Below are positions 34,771 to 47,606 of a stretch of 64,000 nucleotides of DNA, in pieces. The first letter of the stretch is position 1; each line of letters opens with the position of its first letter. Source of the stretch: Coptis chinensis (taxonomy: Eukaryota > Streptophyta > Magnoliopsida > Ranunculales > Ranunculaceae); NCBI GenBank assembly GCA_015680905.1, contig CM027381.1, positions 64,469,501-64,533,500 on the forward strand, in the 5' to 3' direction. The notes below the pieces were generated by a model. The model was not told where the DNA came from. It saw only the letters and a program-made list of their open reading frames with translations, and made no database searches. Made by a program: the position numbers and the translations under genes.

Positions 34771-35329
34771 ATAATCAACGTGAGATAGTTCCAAATGCAC
34801 CACCGCGGACTACTACACCTACACAACCGATCGTGATCGACGCCTTTATACAAAGTTACCCAACAACTTTTCCAAACAATGACTCAATCAAACCAACAGA
34901 TCTTACAATCCATAAATCGGGCATACAACAAGCTTAGCCCAAGAGAAAGCCCAACCAAAAGGCGTGTTTCCAGGACAAGCGATACCAAACCCTAAAATAG
35001 CAAACACAGCCTTTGAGGTAAACGGGAATACTAGTACGAAAACTACAATCGTAGGTGACCTAAATGCCATCACCATTCTCCGTTCTGGAAGTGTGGTTGA
35101 GAACAAAGTAACTATGCCTATAGTTACCCCATCAGTACTCCCTACACCGGATATCAAACTAGATACCGAAATAGAAACTGAAGAGCCTACCACTATAGAG
35201 GTACCAGTTAAACCACAAACTAAGAAACAAAAAGCCAAGGTTACACTAAATATAGAGCCATACGCTAAATATAGAGCCACCGTTCCCTCAGAAATTAGCC
35301 ATGCTAACCAGGGATACAAACTTTGAGGA

Positions 35330-37800
35330 GATTAGGAACATTTTCAAAAATCTAACGATAAACCTTCCTTTTCTCGGCTATTAAAAAGCTACCTAACCAC
35401 GCTTAAGTTTCTTAAGGAGTTGTGCACTACTAGGCGAAGACCAACATACCTAAAGACGCCTTTCTAACCGAACCGTTTCCCAACTTTATCCGAAAAATAA
35501 TGGAATTGTTAAGTACAAGGACCCCGGTCGCCCCATCAAAATGCACCTTAGAGAATCCCACACGACGACCGCTTTATTAGACTTGGGGCGAAAGTGTTAA
35601 CTTACTCCCGCTTTATTTGTATAAACAAATAGGTCTACAAGAAATGCAACCTACAAAAATGACGCTGCGCTTAGCGCATGTGTCTATAAAGTATTCTAAG
35701 GGTGTAGTGGAAAACGTACTTGTTAAGGTTCATGATTTCTACTATCCTACAAATTTTGTTATCCTCGATACGTAAGTCGCTAACGACTCAGACCGATCAT
35801 CTTAGGGCTTCTTCTTGGCAACCGCCAATGCGCTTTATAAATTGCAGCGATGGTAAGATGTCCTTATCTTTTTTGCCATCTTTTCTGTTGAGGTAAATGT
35901 TTTAAAATGATGAAACAGCTACTTAATCGCCTATAGATGGGGAGGTTAGCATGATTGAGAGCTTATCTCAAGATTATTTTAACAACACATTTTCCCGAAA
36001 ACCGATGTATAAATTCCTTTCTTTTGAAACTTCAGATTTTGTAAATGACTCCTACTTAGAGGAAGTTAACACCATCCTTGAGTCCACACCAATTGTAGAC
36101 CCTTCGGTTGCTCCATATATCGAGTATGAAGACTTGCTACCTAAGCAAGTATTCATTATGCAAAATGGAGACCCCGATGAAACATCTATCGACATTTCCT
36201 TCCACCCCAAATTAAACCTCTTCCCCGAGTTAAAATATATTCAACTTGATCCGATGATAGCCATCCGTAATTATATCTTCTTCTATCTAAGGATGAAGAG
36301 ACACGCTTTAATCGTGGTGATTAGGGAACATCGGGTCCAAGCGATTGGTTGGTCCCTAGCCGACATTAAGGAATTGACCCAAATGTTTGCACTCATCGCA
36401 TCCATTTGAGGATAACGCAAAGACTTCTCGCTAACCCTCGGCGCCGCCCTGAACCCCGCCATGAAAGAGGTGGTTAGGGAAGAAGTCTTACGATTACTTG
36501 ATGCGGGTATCATATACCCAATCTCTCGATAGTGAATGGGTAAGCCCCATTTATGTAGTTCCTAAGAAATCGGAGTTACCATGGTATGCGTAACGGAAAG
36601 GGGTGACTATGTTGTCACACAAGGTCCTATGAAATGGAGAATCTATATTGATTACGACGCTTAAATGCTATGACACGAAAGGATCACTTTCCTTTACCTT
36701 TTATAGATCGATGCTCGAACGCCTAGTCGGGTCATGTTTTTATTGTTTTCCTCGATGACTACTCGTGCTATTTTCAGATTATTATTGATATTGATGACCA
36801 AGAAAAGACTACCTTCACATGTCCCTTTGAAACGTATGCCTATAAACGAATGCCTTTTGGCCTTTGTAATGCTCCGTACCTTCCAAATGGTGTATGCTTC
36901 ATATATTTAGTGACATGGTAGAGCTTTTATGGAAGTTTTCATGGATGATTTTTCTATCTATGGAGACTCCTTCACAGATCCGCTTTTGTTTAACCTGCCT
37001 AAGGTTTTGACACGATGTGAAGAAAAGAGCCTCGCTTTTAAACAGGGAAAAGTGTCATTTCATGGTGAAAAATGGCATAGTACTAGGTCACATTGTATCT
37101 AGTGATGGCATCAAGCAGATAAGGCCAAACTAGATAAGATAGCGACTTTACCCAAAACCACGGACCGTCCCGCGATATTAGAGCCTTTCTAGGCCATGCG
37201 TGGTTTTATAGGCATTTTATTAAAGATTTCTCTAAAATAGCTAGGCCTTTAACTAATCTGCTTTTGAAGGATGCAATCTTTGATTTTAATTTTAACTCGA
37301 AGCAGGCTTTTGAAACTTTAAAAGCCACCCTAACCTCTGCACCAATTATACAGCCTCCCATTGGTCTAAACCTTTCAACTCATGTGTGATGCTAGTGATT
37401 ATTCAGTTTGGTGTCGCTCTTGGGGACGTAAACTAGATAATAAGTCCACTGCTATTTATTATGCTAGTAAAACCTTAAACGATGCTCAACGGAATTATTC
37501 AACTACTGAAAAAGAATTTTAGCTGTCATTTATGCTTTAGATAAGTTTCGTCCTTATTTGGTTGGTTCTAAAACTTTAGTTTACACGACCATGCAGCCTT
37601 TTAAGTACCTTCTTGCAAAGAAGGATGCTAAGCGTAGATTAATCCGATGGATCCTTCTCCGCAAGAGTTCACATTAGAAATAAAGGATAAAAAAGAGGGG
37701 TCGAAAACGAAGTTGCCGACCACTTATCTAGACTTACAAACGACGATAATAGTGATTCCGAGTCCATACCGGACTCTTTTCCTCGATGAGCATCTCAGAT
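35330..37800 (+). pseudogene. Athila protease, reverse transcriptase and RNase H, broken
   Basis: About 35590-35775: protease with LLDLG active-site region (TTALLDLGRK) changed from D-T/S-G, then LRLAHVSIKYSKGVVENVLV. 35951-36409: linker between protease and RT. 36530-37130: RT (VSPIYVVPKKS, WRIYIDYDA, the MLERL-like region, then EVFMDDFSIYGDS, active site MDD). 37150-37700: RNase H (CDASDYSV, YYASKTLNDAQRNYSTTEKE). The order and motifs match Athila. At least ten stops or frameshifts. Confidence 0.8.
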
Positions 37801-37959
37801 GATATTTTTTCAAAGACCATGGTATGCCGACATTGTAAATTATTTAGCGGCTGATGTTATGCCTTATAATTGGTCAAGAAATGAACGTAAGAAGTTCTTG
37901 GCCGAGTTAAGTTATACTCACCGATGAGCCCTACATTTTAAGTATTGTATGGATCGATT

Positions 37960-39100
37960 ATTCGTCGCTGCATTCCCCAGTGGGAATATAAGGAAGTTCT
38001 ATCGTTCTGCCATGACAAAGAGTGTGGTGGCCATTTTAGTGGAATGAAAACATCCGCTAAAGTTCTTCAATGTTGATTTTATTGGCCTACCCTTTTTAAG
38101 GATGCCCAAGTGCATTGCAAGACATGTATTCGTTGCCAACAACTTGTGCGAATCACAAAGCGTAATATGATGCCATTAAATCCAATCTTGATAGTAGAAA
38201 TTTTTGACGTTTGGGGCATTGATTTCATGGGTCCCTTCCCTGTTTCCTACGGTTTCATTTATATTCTAGTTACCGTGGACTACGTGTCTAAATGGATAGA
38301 GGCCATGGCTTGCCTTAACAATGACCATAAGACAGTGGTATTTTTTTATTAAGGAGTATATTTTCTGTCGTTTTGGCATTCCTAAAGCCATCATTAGTGA
38401 TGGTGGAACATATTTTTGCAACAGAGTTGTTGCATCCCTAGTGAAAAAGTATGAAGTTACACACAAAGTAGCAACTCCTTATCATCCACAAACTAGCGGA
38501 CAAGTGGAATTTTCTAATAGGGAAATCAAAAAGATTTTAGAAACAATCAGAAACCCCGATAGGAAAGACCGGGTCGGTTGCCTATCGGATGCCTTATGGG
38601 CATATAGAACCGCTTTCAAAACTCCTATAGGTATGTCTCCCTTTAGACTTGTATTTAGGAAACCTTGTCATTTTCCGTTGAAATAGAGCACCGCGGCTCG
38701 TGGGCTATAAAAAAGCCTTAACTTCAATATTGATGAGGGCGGTGTCAAATGCAAGTTGCAATTGAATGAGCTTGAAGAAATCCGTGAGCGATTCTTACGA
38801 TCTCGCCAAGGATTATAAAGCTAATATGAAACGGTTCATGATAAGCAAATCTTGCGCAAAGAGTTTGTGGTCGGTCAAAAGGTCTTTACTTTACAACTCC
38901 CATCTACATATTTTCCCGTGGAAACTAAAACCCGCTGGTCCGGTCCTTTTCTCGTTATCAAGTCACCCCCTTTACGGGCAATCACCTTGGCAAATCCCAA
39001 GGACAACAAGTACCTTCCAAGTTAATGGTCAACGGTTAAAACATTTTCACTTAACTTCCCCTAATGTAGGGAAGTCCTTTTACAGACCCCGCCTATGAGG
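37960..39100 (+). pseudogene. Athila integrase, broken
   Basis: Zinc-binding part near 37985-38150 (CHDKECGGHFSGMKT-like, CKTCIRCQQ). Catalytic core: [20 protein letters not shown] with the first Asp, then after a frameshift [18 protein letters not shown] (second Asp) and [19 protein letters not shown] (Glu). 38521-38686 continues ([19 protein letters not shown]). The C-terminal part (38766-39098) is in another frame (SGPFLVIKSP-like). Frame breaks at about 38350 and 38690. Confidence 0.85.
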
Positions 39101-40112
39101 ATTGACCTTTGTCATTTGGTGTACTTCCTTTCACTTCCATATAGTGGTAAGTGCACCATTCAGTAACCGGCCCTCCCTATGGAGTGTGTGGCTGTAAGTA
39201 CCGGATCCTAAGTCCACGCTTCACATAATCCACGCTTTCCACTTTTGCATGTTTTCTCGCTTTTGAGTCATGTTCCTCTATGGGGTGAATTATGTATTTA
39301 TTGTTTTTCGCTTTTTCTTATAATAAACTAATAAAAAATAAAAAAAAAAAAAAAAAAAAAAAATTCTAAAATCATAGAAATAGCAATCCAACAAGTCTTG
39401 AATCGACTTTTAAACGACCCACGTTTAAAACAAATTTTGTATTTAAAAATTTGTTTGGGGGTGGGCAGTCGGTTTTTCTATCCGGATTGCTCGAACTTTC
39501 CATTTGTGTTGCTTAGGCCCATTAGTTGTAGTTCATTTGGGTTGACGTTATCTAAACTTAGATTTCCTTCGTTCGCATAATTTACGTCACACACGGACTT
39601 CGAGGCATTTTTCCACCTTATTATACGTCATCCATGGTTGGAATTGAGTGTTTTATGGATCATTGGATTGGAAATTCTCTACTGATCATTTTCATAACTC
39701 ATTCGCCAAAATCGGGCCAGTAACGAAGCGGCAAATTGAATTTGAAATTGTGCGAAATATCGAAAAGTTCGAATTCGAATCGGGCTTGGGCCCAAACCGC
39801 GACGCATCGCCCTCGGCGCCTCCTTCCTTCCCAAAAATGCGCACGCTTGTTTCCTTTTCCAATCCCTCCGGTTACCAAAGTTTAAAACAAACTTAAACAC
39901 CAAAAGAAAAAAAAAAAAAAAAAAAAAAAAACACACCTATCTACACCACGCCCATTGTAACCAACAGCCGAGTCCTCTCAAACAAATTTTCCATACCACC
40001 GAAAACAGCCACCAATTCAAGCTCCCAACCTGCCACCGTACCCACCATCGCCACCACCAGTGTTTTAGGTTGTTTTACATCAAACTCGCCTCCTCCACCG
40101 TCTACAAAACCA
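39101..40112 (+). other. Athila 3' region, untranslated with A-runs
   Basis: A-runs at 39337-39362 and 39907-39931 and no recognisable coding sequence. The A-runs lie after sequence that looks like transcript 3' ends and could be relics of internal polyadenylated RNA, or simple repeats. Confidence 0.4.
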
Positions 40113-41355
40113 TTGGTTGTTTCAAAAACTTCAATTGCGCTACGACGAAAGTTTTTGCCGGAGCACGCGTTTGCTGCCGACCGCTTCGCACCATTTTACG
40201 ACGCGGAGATGATTAGGAGGGATTGGAACGGACTGTGGTACTCGACTGAGGAGTTCTATCACTATGATTTGGTAGAACAGTTTTATAAGAAGCGATAATT
40301 GGAGGGGGATAGGATTTTCATTAAGGTAGCAGGAACGAGGAGGGAAGTAACGAGACAGTTGTTGGCTGATCTATTAGGCGTTACGCCTAAAAGCAACCCA
40401 GAAGCCACCATTCAGGAATCGCAGTATACTGGAGTTCCTGCTTTGATGAATGATACTGTCGTGGAGGGTGAATACAATACGAGTTCTCATTGCATTCGCT
40501 AGGCAACCTCGAGAACCAATCAACCGGTCAGAGCTCGGTGGATTGGTAGGAATGTCCCTGAAAGACAAAGTCAGCGACATCGGTCTGCAATGTCTGCATG
40601 TTCTCTGGATTTTGCAAACGAATAAGTATAATTTCTGCATCCTCGATTTAATTTTTAATGTGATTAGAGGAGTGGGAAAGAGCATGGCGCCTCTTCCCGT
40701 ATTGATCACTAAGATCATGCTCTCATTTAGAGCTGTCGCAAAATCTGCTCCTATTAAGATCAAATTGCATTCTAATGCAAGTATTTATACGGATTGCATC
40801 CAAGAGACTTGGCCGTTGTCTGAAGGAAATATAGTTGAGTTGGCGGATGAAATGGAAGATATGACATGTCTGGATGAAAATGCATTAGATAGTTGTAATT
40901 CTAATTTAGAACGCATGCAAGTGTTACAAACTGGCTTGTGTTGCGTTTATGGTATTTGTGAAGATATCGGAGATAGACAGATTATAGTTCGAAATAAGCA
41001 AATGAACCTTCAGATGAGAGTTGAAATGCTCGAAAGGGGTCAGGAAGATATCTTGTCTAACATGGAGACTATCCACCAGCATCACCAAGCCCAGTATGCA
41101 GTACTCAGGACTGAGATGGAAGCACATCGCTTGTTTCGAATAGAGATGCTACGACGCATGCCACCCGTGGAGGATTCTGTATCAGCCGAGTCTGAGAGGC
41201 ATGAGCCCGTCGCCGGACACAGATGGCTCAAGCCATTCTTCATCCCGAACCAATCTCCATCTCGGGTCCATCTTCATCACATGGCTAGGTGTTCACCATC
41301 AGTTTGTGTTCGCTGTTATTTCATTGTTTTTATTGTTTTATTAGTAGGATTTTAA
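40113..41355 (+). pseudogene. Athila 3' ORF in env-like position, broken
   Basis: 40113-40298 and 40299-40502 lie in nearby frames (FYDAEMIRRDWNGLWYSTEE, VEQFY, VAGTRREVTRQLLADLLGVT). The pattern (a FY start, then ...L...LGV) is like the 'putative plant transposon protein' domain found downstream of integrase in many Athila elements. 40450-41355 is a 301-codon open frame with a second half that looks coiled-coil (QMNLQMRVEMLERGQEDILS). Athila elements often encode an env-like protein here, but I see no clear signal peptide or fusion motif, so I do not call it an envelope protein. Confidence 0.5.
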
Positions 41356-44300
41356 TTCAGTTTTTAAATTTAAATATTAATGTGTTTGTTTTATGTTGTT
41401 TGGATTTAAATTTTATTTTTAATATAATTGGTTATTTTCGAATTGTGCGCGTTTTTATCATTAATCCCACCTTCCCAAATTGTTTGGGGTGGTAATATTT
41501 ATACCGAGCATAATTCGCTATATGATCATCATCTTCGTAAGGTTGTCTTGGAGTAAAGGTTGAGAATTTGGCCGATATCGGCATATCTATGATTATGTGT
41601 GGTGGTAGCATGAAACCTAGGAGAGTTTAGAAGTTACTATTCTAAATCCAAAGATAAAAGATACCGTGGTTGTTATAAAATAAAAAAATATGGTTTGTTT
41701 CCGCTTTTCGGTTTGGAAATTTTCTATTTTCCGAAATTGCCTTAAACAATTTGGCAACTTGCTGATTTGTTTTGGAAGCTCAGAACCTATTTAAACTCCC
41801 TTCATTCTACACTCACAAACCACACTACACCCCACCATCATCCCTCACCTTTCACTCCAAGCTTTTCTTTCTTTTTCCTCTTAAACTTCTGCTTTAGCAC
41901 TTACGAAGCAGCTTCGAAGAGCGCACTTACCCTAGACACCGCCGAAATTTTTACTCGTGAGCTCACTTCAAGGCCCAAGTTGAGCGACTTCACCAAACAC
42001 TGTAAAATCAAAAAACACCCGAAAGACTCGCTTCAAACATCAGAATCCAAAACACCGAGAGCACACCAAAGCGCTTCCAAGTGGAAGCGCGACTCGCTAC
42101 CGCCTCCTCCGTAAACACGAAAATTTCCAATTTTCTAAAGGTTGTTCAAGGATTTTTGGAGCTGTTCATAAGAGTAGTTGAGATGACATCTCCTATAGTC
42201 ATACCTGAACAGTCTTTTCGAAGACGGTTGGGAACCGAGACCTATGGACATTGGTTCAAAATAGGATCCCGCAGTTAGGGATGGCCCATCTACCGGTAAG
42301 TGATGACGACTCATATTCAAAGACATGCCCATCGCTTATTTCTACGACCACGTTAGTTTCTATTGTAATCGGGATGGAGAACAAGAATTCTCCGTCGTGA
42401 GTGATGACACGACACTAGAATTCAATAAACATGTGGTCGCTTTAGTTTCGTGGATTACCAATACCGATCCTGTTCACACATGGGGATATATGACCGATAA
42501 TGCATACCTTTATGATTATACATATTTCCATGAATATTATGGGGAGGGTATTTTGAGTAATGGACCGTATGCTTATATAACATTGCCCTTGGTAGCCCGG
42601 TCCCTAAACGTAGGCACCACCATGTTATTCATCCCGATGAATATTTTGGGGGAATGGCGGTTCACTTCGCAAAACAAGATCGGCTGGTGACATTTTCCTC
42701 TTTTAGCCGGGGGACGTCGCCGATATGACATTCCCCGAAGTTTTAGTCGCTAGTCTTAAGAGAGCCCAAAGCATGAGGCGAAGTATCTTCTTATGCCCTG
42801 TTTTGGTAAGCCGCATCATCGCGTGGTTGTTTACCTCAGATTCTCGCGCCCAATTCACGATTGGAAAAGGGTTGAAGTCATGAGACCCACCAATTAGTGG
42901 GTTCGCCATCGCGAATTATGACTTGGGCCGGGATGGCAGGTGCAACCTCATTTGGTCGCCTGCCCACATCCCATCGGACATAATAACACTTAACAAAGCT
43001 AGCATTAGTAGATGATAAATGGCGGCAAGCTTGGCAAGTTATAATGGCCCCAGGGAGATGCGAAGGAACCTCATCTCTTTGATGAGGAGGAGGATGCTTA
43101 AGCGGAGATAAGGTAAGTTTTTAGTTTTGTTATTGTCTGCTTATGTCCCAAGCAATTTAATTCTGTTAACTCCATAATGGATGGAACTCTTAAAGAGTTG
43201 CGTCAGTTTTTATTTTTTATTTTTTTATTTTATTTTATTTCCTATATTTGTATGTTATAACCTTGTTTTGCGATGTTCCGAATTTCACGCCACGTTTCCA
43301 TGGTATTTTTCTACCCTCTTTATTTAAATGCTTTGAAGACAAAGCATGCTTCTTGTTTGGGGGGGCATAGAAACACGGTAATTAAGGCATCCTGTAGGAT
43401 ATAGATATGTATAATATGCATTTGTTTTCAAGTTAAAAATTTTAAAATATAAATAAATAAGTTTATGTTATACACTTAGGAATATTGGTATTGTTTTCTT
43501 TCTCTATGCTCTTAACAATCTAGAAGTCTCAATGTAGCTTTTGCATCGTAATAATTGTTAGAAACTTAGGTTAATATGTAGGTAATAATCTTTGCATCTA
43601 TCTATAAATATATATTACATGAGTATCTATGATTGTTAGCAGTAAATTTCTGAAATATAGGCTAGAGTACTTATTCTACAAATCCTGTGAGAATATAGCC
43701 TAAAACCTTATATGAGCTAAAACATTTGAGAAATGACACAAGGGAGAAGTAAAAATCCGGATAGAGAAATCACACGCCCACTTGCTTGATCACTATGCCA
43801 TATCCTAAGCGAGAATTTAGGCCCTCTTTGGATCGATATAGCCAGAAATTCAAACCTATGAATTATTTTCCACTAGTCGCCTCCCCCGAAAGCCTTTCTT
43901 TAGCCTTCCATAAACCACAATTCCTTGACCCCTGTTACAAAACAAAACAAAATAAAAAATTCAACTTACCCAATCTAGAATAAGTCCGAGAATAGAATGA
44001 GTGAAGAAAAAAAAAGAAAACCCGTGTAAACAAAAAATTAGTTAGTTGCTCCAGAAAAAGAAAAGAAGTTTCCATCCAAGGAAAAGAAAAAGAAAAATAG
44101 AAATAAATAAAAACTCCAAAAATAGAATAAAAGGGAGTCAAAAGCCAAAGAAAAGAAAAAGAAAAATATGGCTAAGGATGGAAACAAAGTATAGAAGCAA
44201 AAGAAAATAACAAGGTTTTCTCTAAGTTACATAATATGAAGACTTTATTATCTCAGACTTGTCCTTTTGAATATCCATTTCCTTCCTTCTTAAACCATCT

Positions 44301-44946
44301 CCTAATCCCCGCAACACCTAATAAAGACCTCTAGCTTAATTAAGAATAGGTTAGTGTGATAGTGTGATAGTAAGTGGCAGATGTGTTTGATCGACTCCGA
44401 CTTCCTTGTTTGTCATTGAATTATGGGTAAAGTGTGCCCACTCGCATGCACCGAGTAGCTAAAAACTGAGCGAAAAAATCGAGTGATTTTTGTCTTGACA
44501 TTTATGTGAGGACCTACTTAAGGATGCTATTCCGAGTTTTCATAAACGAACCTGCTAGGCATTTCATAGTATTACTCATAGTATATATATTTGTATCATA
44601 GATGATTGATTATTATGCATGTATTAGTTTAGGTTTTTGACTTGGTTATTCTTATTCATTTGCTAGTGAGAAAAATAGATAGTTGAGACATGAATGAGGA
44701 AACAATAGTTTTATTTCTTAGTTGTTGTAGTATAGATGAAGTTTGTGAGTACCTTCATCGAAAACTCTCACGAGGCTATAGCTCGGCCCACTAGGGAATT
44801 CCTAGTGGTTTAAGGCCTTGTGCAGCATATGATCAATGCAATCGCGACTCAAATAAACGAGAGTAGTTAGAACTCCATTTTTGGTCACTTATTATAATTT
44901 CTCATATTTGCTTGAGGACAAGCAAAATGCTGTTTGGGGGGTGGTT
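41356..44946 (+). other. Athila 3' region with one unidentified ORF
   Basis: 42325-42690 (121 codons; IAYFYDHVSFYCNRDGEQEF, VSWITNTDPVHTWGYMTDN) is open but not recognised; it lacks a clear start context. 41767-42114 is a frame rich in Pro/Ser/Lys. The rest is AT-rich with A-rich stretches (44005-44220) and no motif. A polypurine-like run occurs at 43360-43375. Confidence 0.4.
44930..44946 (+). promoter_or_regulatory. Athila polypurine tract
   Basis: gtttggggggtggt directly before the 3' LTR, preceded by cttgaggacaagcaaaatg, the usual Athila context. A second G-run in a like context (cttgtttgggggggcat) lies at about 43355-43373. Confidence 0.7.
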
Positions 44947-46419
44947 TGATAAGAGCCCAAAACTGTAGTTTTAACCCCTGTAAATACCATACTTTTAGAC
45001 CAATTATGTGAGTAATAATTAAGAGTTAATACTGATTACGTGTTTTTATGCATTTCAGGTTTCAAAGTCCATTATGTGCAGAAATGTGCCACTTTAGCGA
45101 GATAAAGGAGCAAAGGTCAGTTGCTGAGGATTTCTGTGATTAAAGGCCAAGATTCAAGAAGACAAAGCCTTTCTAAAGCCCGGTCAAAGCTGAAAAGTCA
45201 AAGTCAACGCGGGCAGAAACAACATACAAGTCAGCAGAACTTCCGAAGGCAGTATCTTTGGACTCAGACCTCAGAATTGGGTCTACCTTATGTCAAAAAG
45301 ACCGGCTCAGAAAGAGATTTCCAATGGTCTAATCCTTGGCCCAATCAGAGGAGTAGAAGTAGATGAAAAGTCTGTCGAAGCCAACCGTAGCTGAAGAGGC
45401 CTTTTTGGATTGAAAGTATTGGGTTTTGGGCCTGATTCTCTGGCCCAAAACATGGCTCCAATCCCATGCACACGATTTTGGATCTGAACATATAAAAACA
45501 AAAGCTTAGCTCTTTGTTAATGGTAGCTAGTTAGACCTAAAACTATAGATAATTCTAGATCTAGTTTTCATTAATTAAATTAAGTTTAGTTTAAATTTAA
45601 TTCTTGTTTTAGATTAAACTCTTAGAATCGTTGTTCTTCATTAGTTTGATAAATAAAATAGTTAGTTTGTCAATTTCGATTTTTGTCATTTACAATTGTT
45701 TAGATCTAAATTCCTTTATTACTTGTTATTCATTTCCTAGTTATTACCTAAAATTTCAATTATTGTTTAGATAAATTGCATAAAGATAAAATTTTTATAT
45801 GATGTCTAGTTATAATTCAATGGGAAATGATAGTGGTATGAATCAAGGCTAAACCTCCATTAGAGGGGTTGAAGAAGCCTTGATGACGCTTGATCTTTGT
45901 TAAACTTAGGAATCGTCGTGATAATTATTCCACTCTAGGACTGATTAATTCACCATGAGAATGGATTTAATCGCTCACATGCTAGTTATGAATTGGTAGA
46001 AATGACATGTATAATTAGGGATTATAATTACTATTTTGATATACAAAGCATTCAATATGGATCACGATGAGTCTTTGTTAGTAGGATTAAGTCGAGTTAA
46101 GGTGGATTCAATTCCCTTTAATTCTTTATCTAGATTCAAACCCTTAGCATTCTCTCATTTCGTTATTCGTAACTTGTTTTCCCCTCGTAGTATAGAATTC
46201 CCTTAGTAAATCTCTCACTAGACTTAAGACCGATTAATTAAACTAGAGATCATTCCATGCTAAAGAAGTAGGAGTGGAACGAATTTGTTACTCCACTCTA
46301 TTTAGATAGAATTGAGAGTAGAAAATTTGATAAATTAAGCACGTATTAAGTTTTAGTTTACTTACGTTTTGAGTTTCATCGTTCATTTCGTAGGTAAACT
46401 ATCATTTTTATACTTATCA
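44947..46419 (+). repeat. Athila 3' LTR
   Basis: 1,473 bp with 7-bp inverted ends tgataag/cttatca. Differs from the forward parts of the 5' LTR by scattered substitutions and small indels. Contains the transcript regions expected in LTRs; no coding content. Confidence 0.93.
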
Positions 46420-47606
46420 GGAAACGCTGGACCCACTAGGAAAACTACCTGGACAAGCTGGAAAACGCCTGAACTGGCTGGAAAAAGAGTTAACCGGCTG
46501 AAAAAATGTCGAAACCGGATGGAAACCACCTGACCCGGTTGGAAAAATGCTTGAACCGGCCAGTGCCAATTGCCGGTTGCTAGTCGCCTGTGCCGGTTGC
46601 CGGTCGCTGGTGGTATAGACCAGCAAAAGACCAACGCATGGGCTTATCATGCACATGGGCTGTCCCATTTTTGGTTTTTTTTTTGGTTTGTTCTTGTGGT
46701 GGACTCATAAATAAAAAGAACGTCCATTCTACATGGGCCAAGGTCAGGCCAGGGTCAGATCGCGAGGGGCAAGGGCGGGTGCTAGTCGCCGATCGCCAGT
46801 GCAGGTGTAAATGGTGGGTCTGGAATGAACATGCTTTTGGGCTTTTCCAATTTGGAAAAAGGCCTTCAGCGCGTGGGCGTCATGAAGCGGGGGTTATTGC
46901 TTGAGGGGCAAAAATAGAGAACACGTACCACTCCCAAATATGAGAACATGTACAGGCCCATCAACACTTTCCATTTGTGATTTAAGCGAGGACCTGCAGC
47001 ACCGGTGCCGGTGGTAGGGGGTCAGCATAGTTAGTAAGAGCCGATAGTCCTGTTGGATGGGCCTCGTATTTGACTGGGGATGCGAGGAATCGAACCCTCG
47101 TAACCTCGCAGTGGTGCCTAGGACACTGCGAAAATCAGCTGAAAGCTAACATACCTGTAAGATTCTCTTCATAGAGTCTTCAAAAAAGGACGTAACACGG
47201 ATAGGAAATGTGTAATATCTAACCATCCTCATAAAATATTAGACGGTGGTCTACCGTTTCCGCGACTATATCAATGCAACTAAGTCACTTGACGAACAAG
47301 TGTAGTTGCATTGCAAAGATTTTCCAGTAGATGATCTTTGTGGAGACCAAAAGACAACCCAGAAGTGCCTCATTAGTTGGGTTTAAATCAGAGTGTAGCT
47401 TAGACTCTGCCACCAAGGGTATACGCTTGATGTACTCTAAACAATCGCACCCAGACCAAAACCGATACATTATCGTTCTTGGGTTTTCATTGTCGAACCA
47501 TGATACCAGGCGTAGGCACACTGCACCACACAAGCCAAAACTGAAGTGCAGGATGGCCTTCACCACCCGGGTTTAGTAAATTTAAAACTAAATGACCAAT
47601 TTCAAA
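46420..47606 (-). other. Tat element 3' noncoding region, part 1
   Basis: 46420-46610 consists of diverged tandem units of about 27 bp like cctgaactggctggaaaaa and gaaaccggatggaaacc, then gccggttgc/ggtcgc repeats. Near 47070-47100 is a tRNA-like element on the minus strand (gaccgttcga-type B-box ggttcgattcc followed by tcgcatcccc). No supported gene to 47606; the 93-codon minus frame at 47285-47566 has no known motif. Confidence 0.5.

Larger units (their letters stand above)
30381..46419 (+). mobile_element. Ty3/gypsy Athila-lineage LTR retrotransposon nested in the Tat element
   Basis: 3' LTR 44947-46419 (tgataagagccc...tacttatca). 5' LTR 30381-32951, enlarged by an inverted segment. Flanks ggaag (30376-30380) and ggaaa (46420-46424) are a 5-bp target duplication with one change (30381 starts tgaaaag instead of tgataag). 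After the 5' LTR comes a PBS (tggcgccgctgcc); before the 3' LTR a polypurine tract (tttggggggtgg). Domains on plus: gag, protease, RT, RNase H, integrase, then a 5.8-kb 3' region with ORFs in the position of the Athila env-like gene. Every domain has stops or frameshifts. Confidence 0.92.

Noticed and set aside
47285..47576. ORFs on both strands after the Tat integrase
   Set aside because: Antisense pair of similar length with no domain; the region is the 3' noncoding part of the Tat element.
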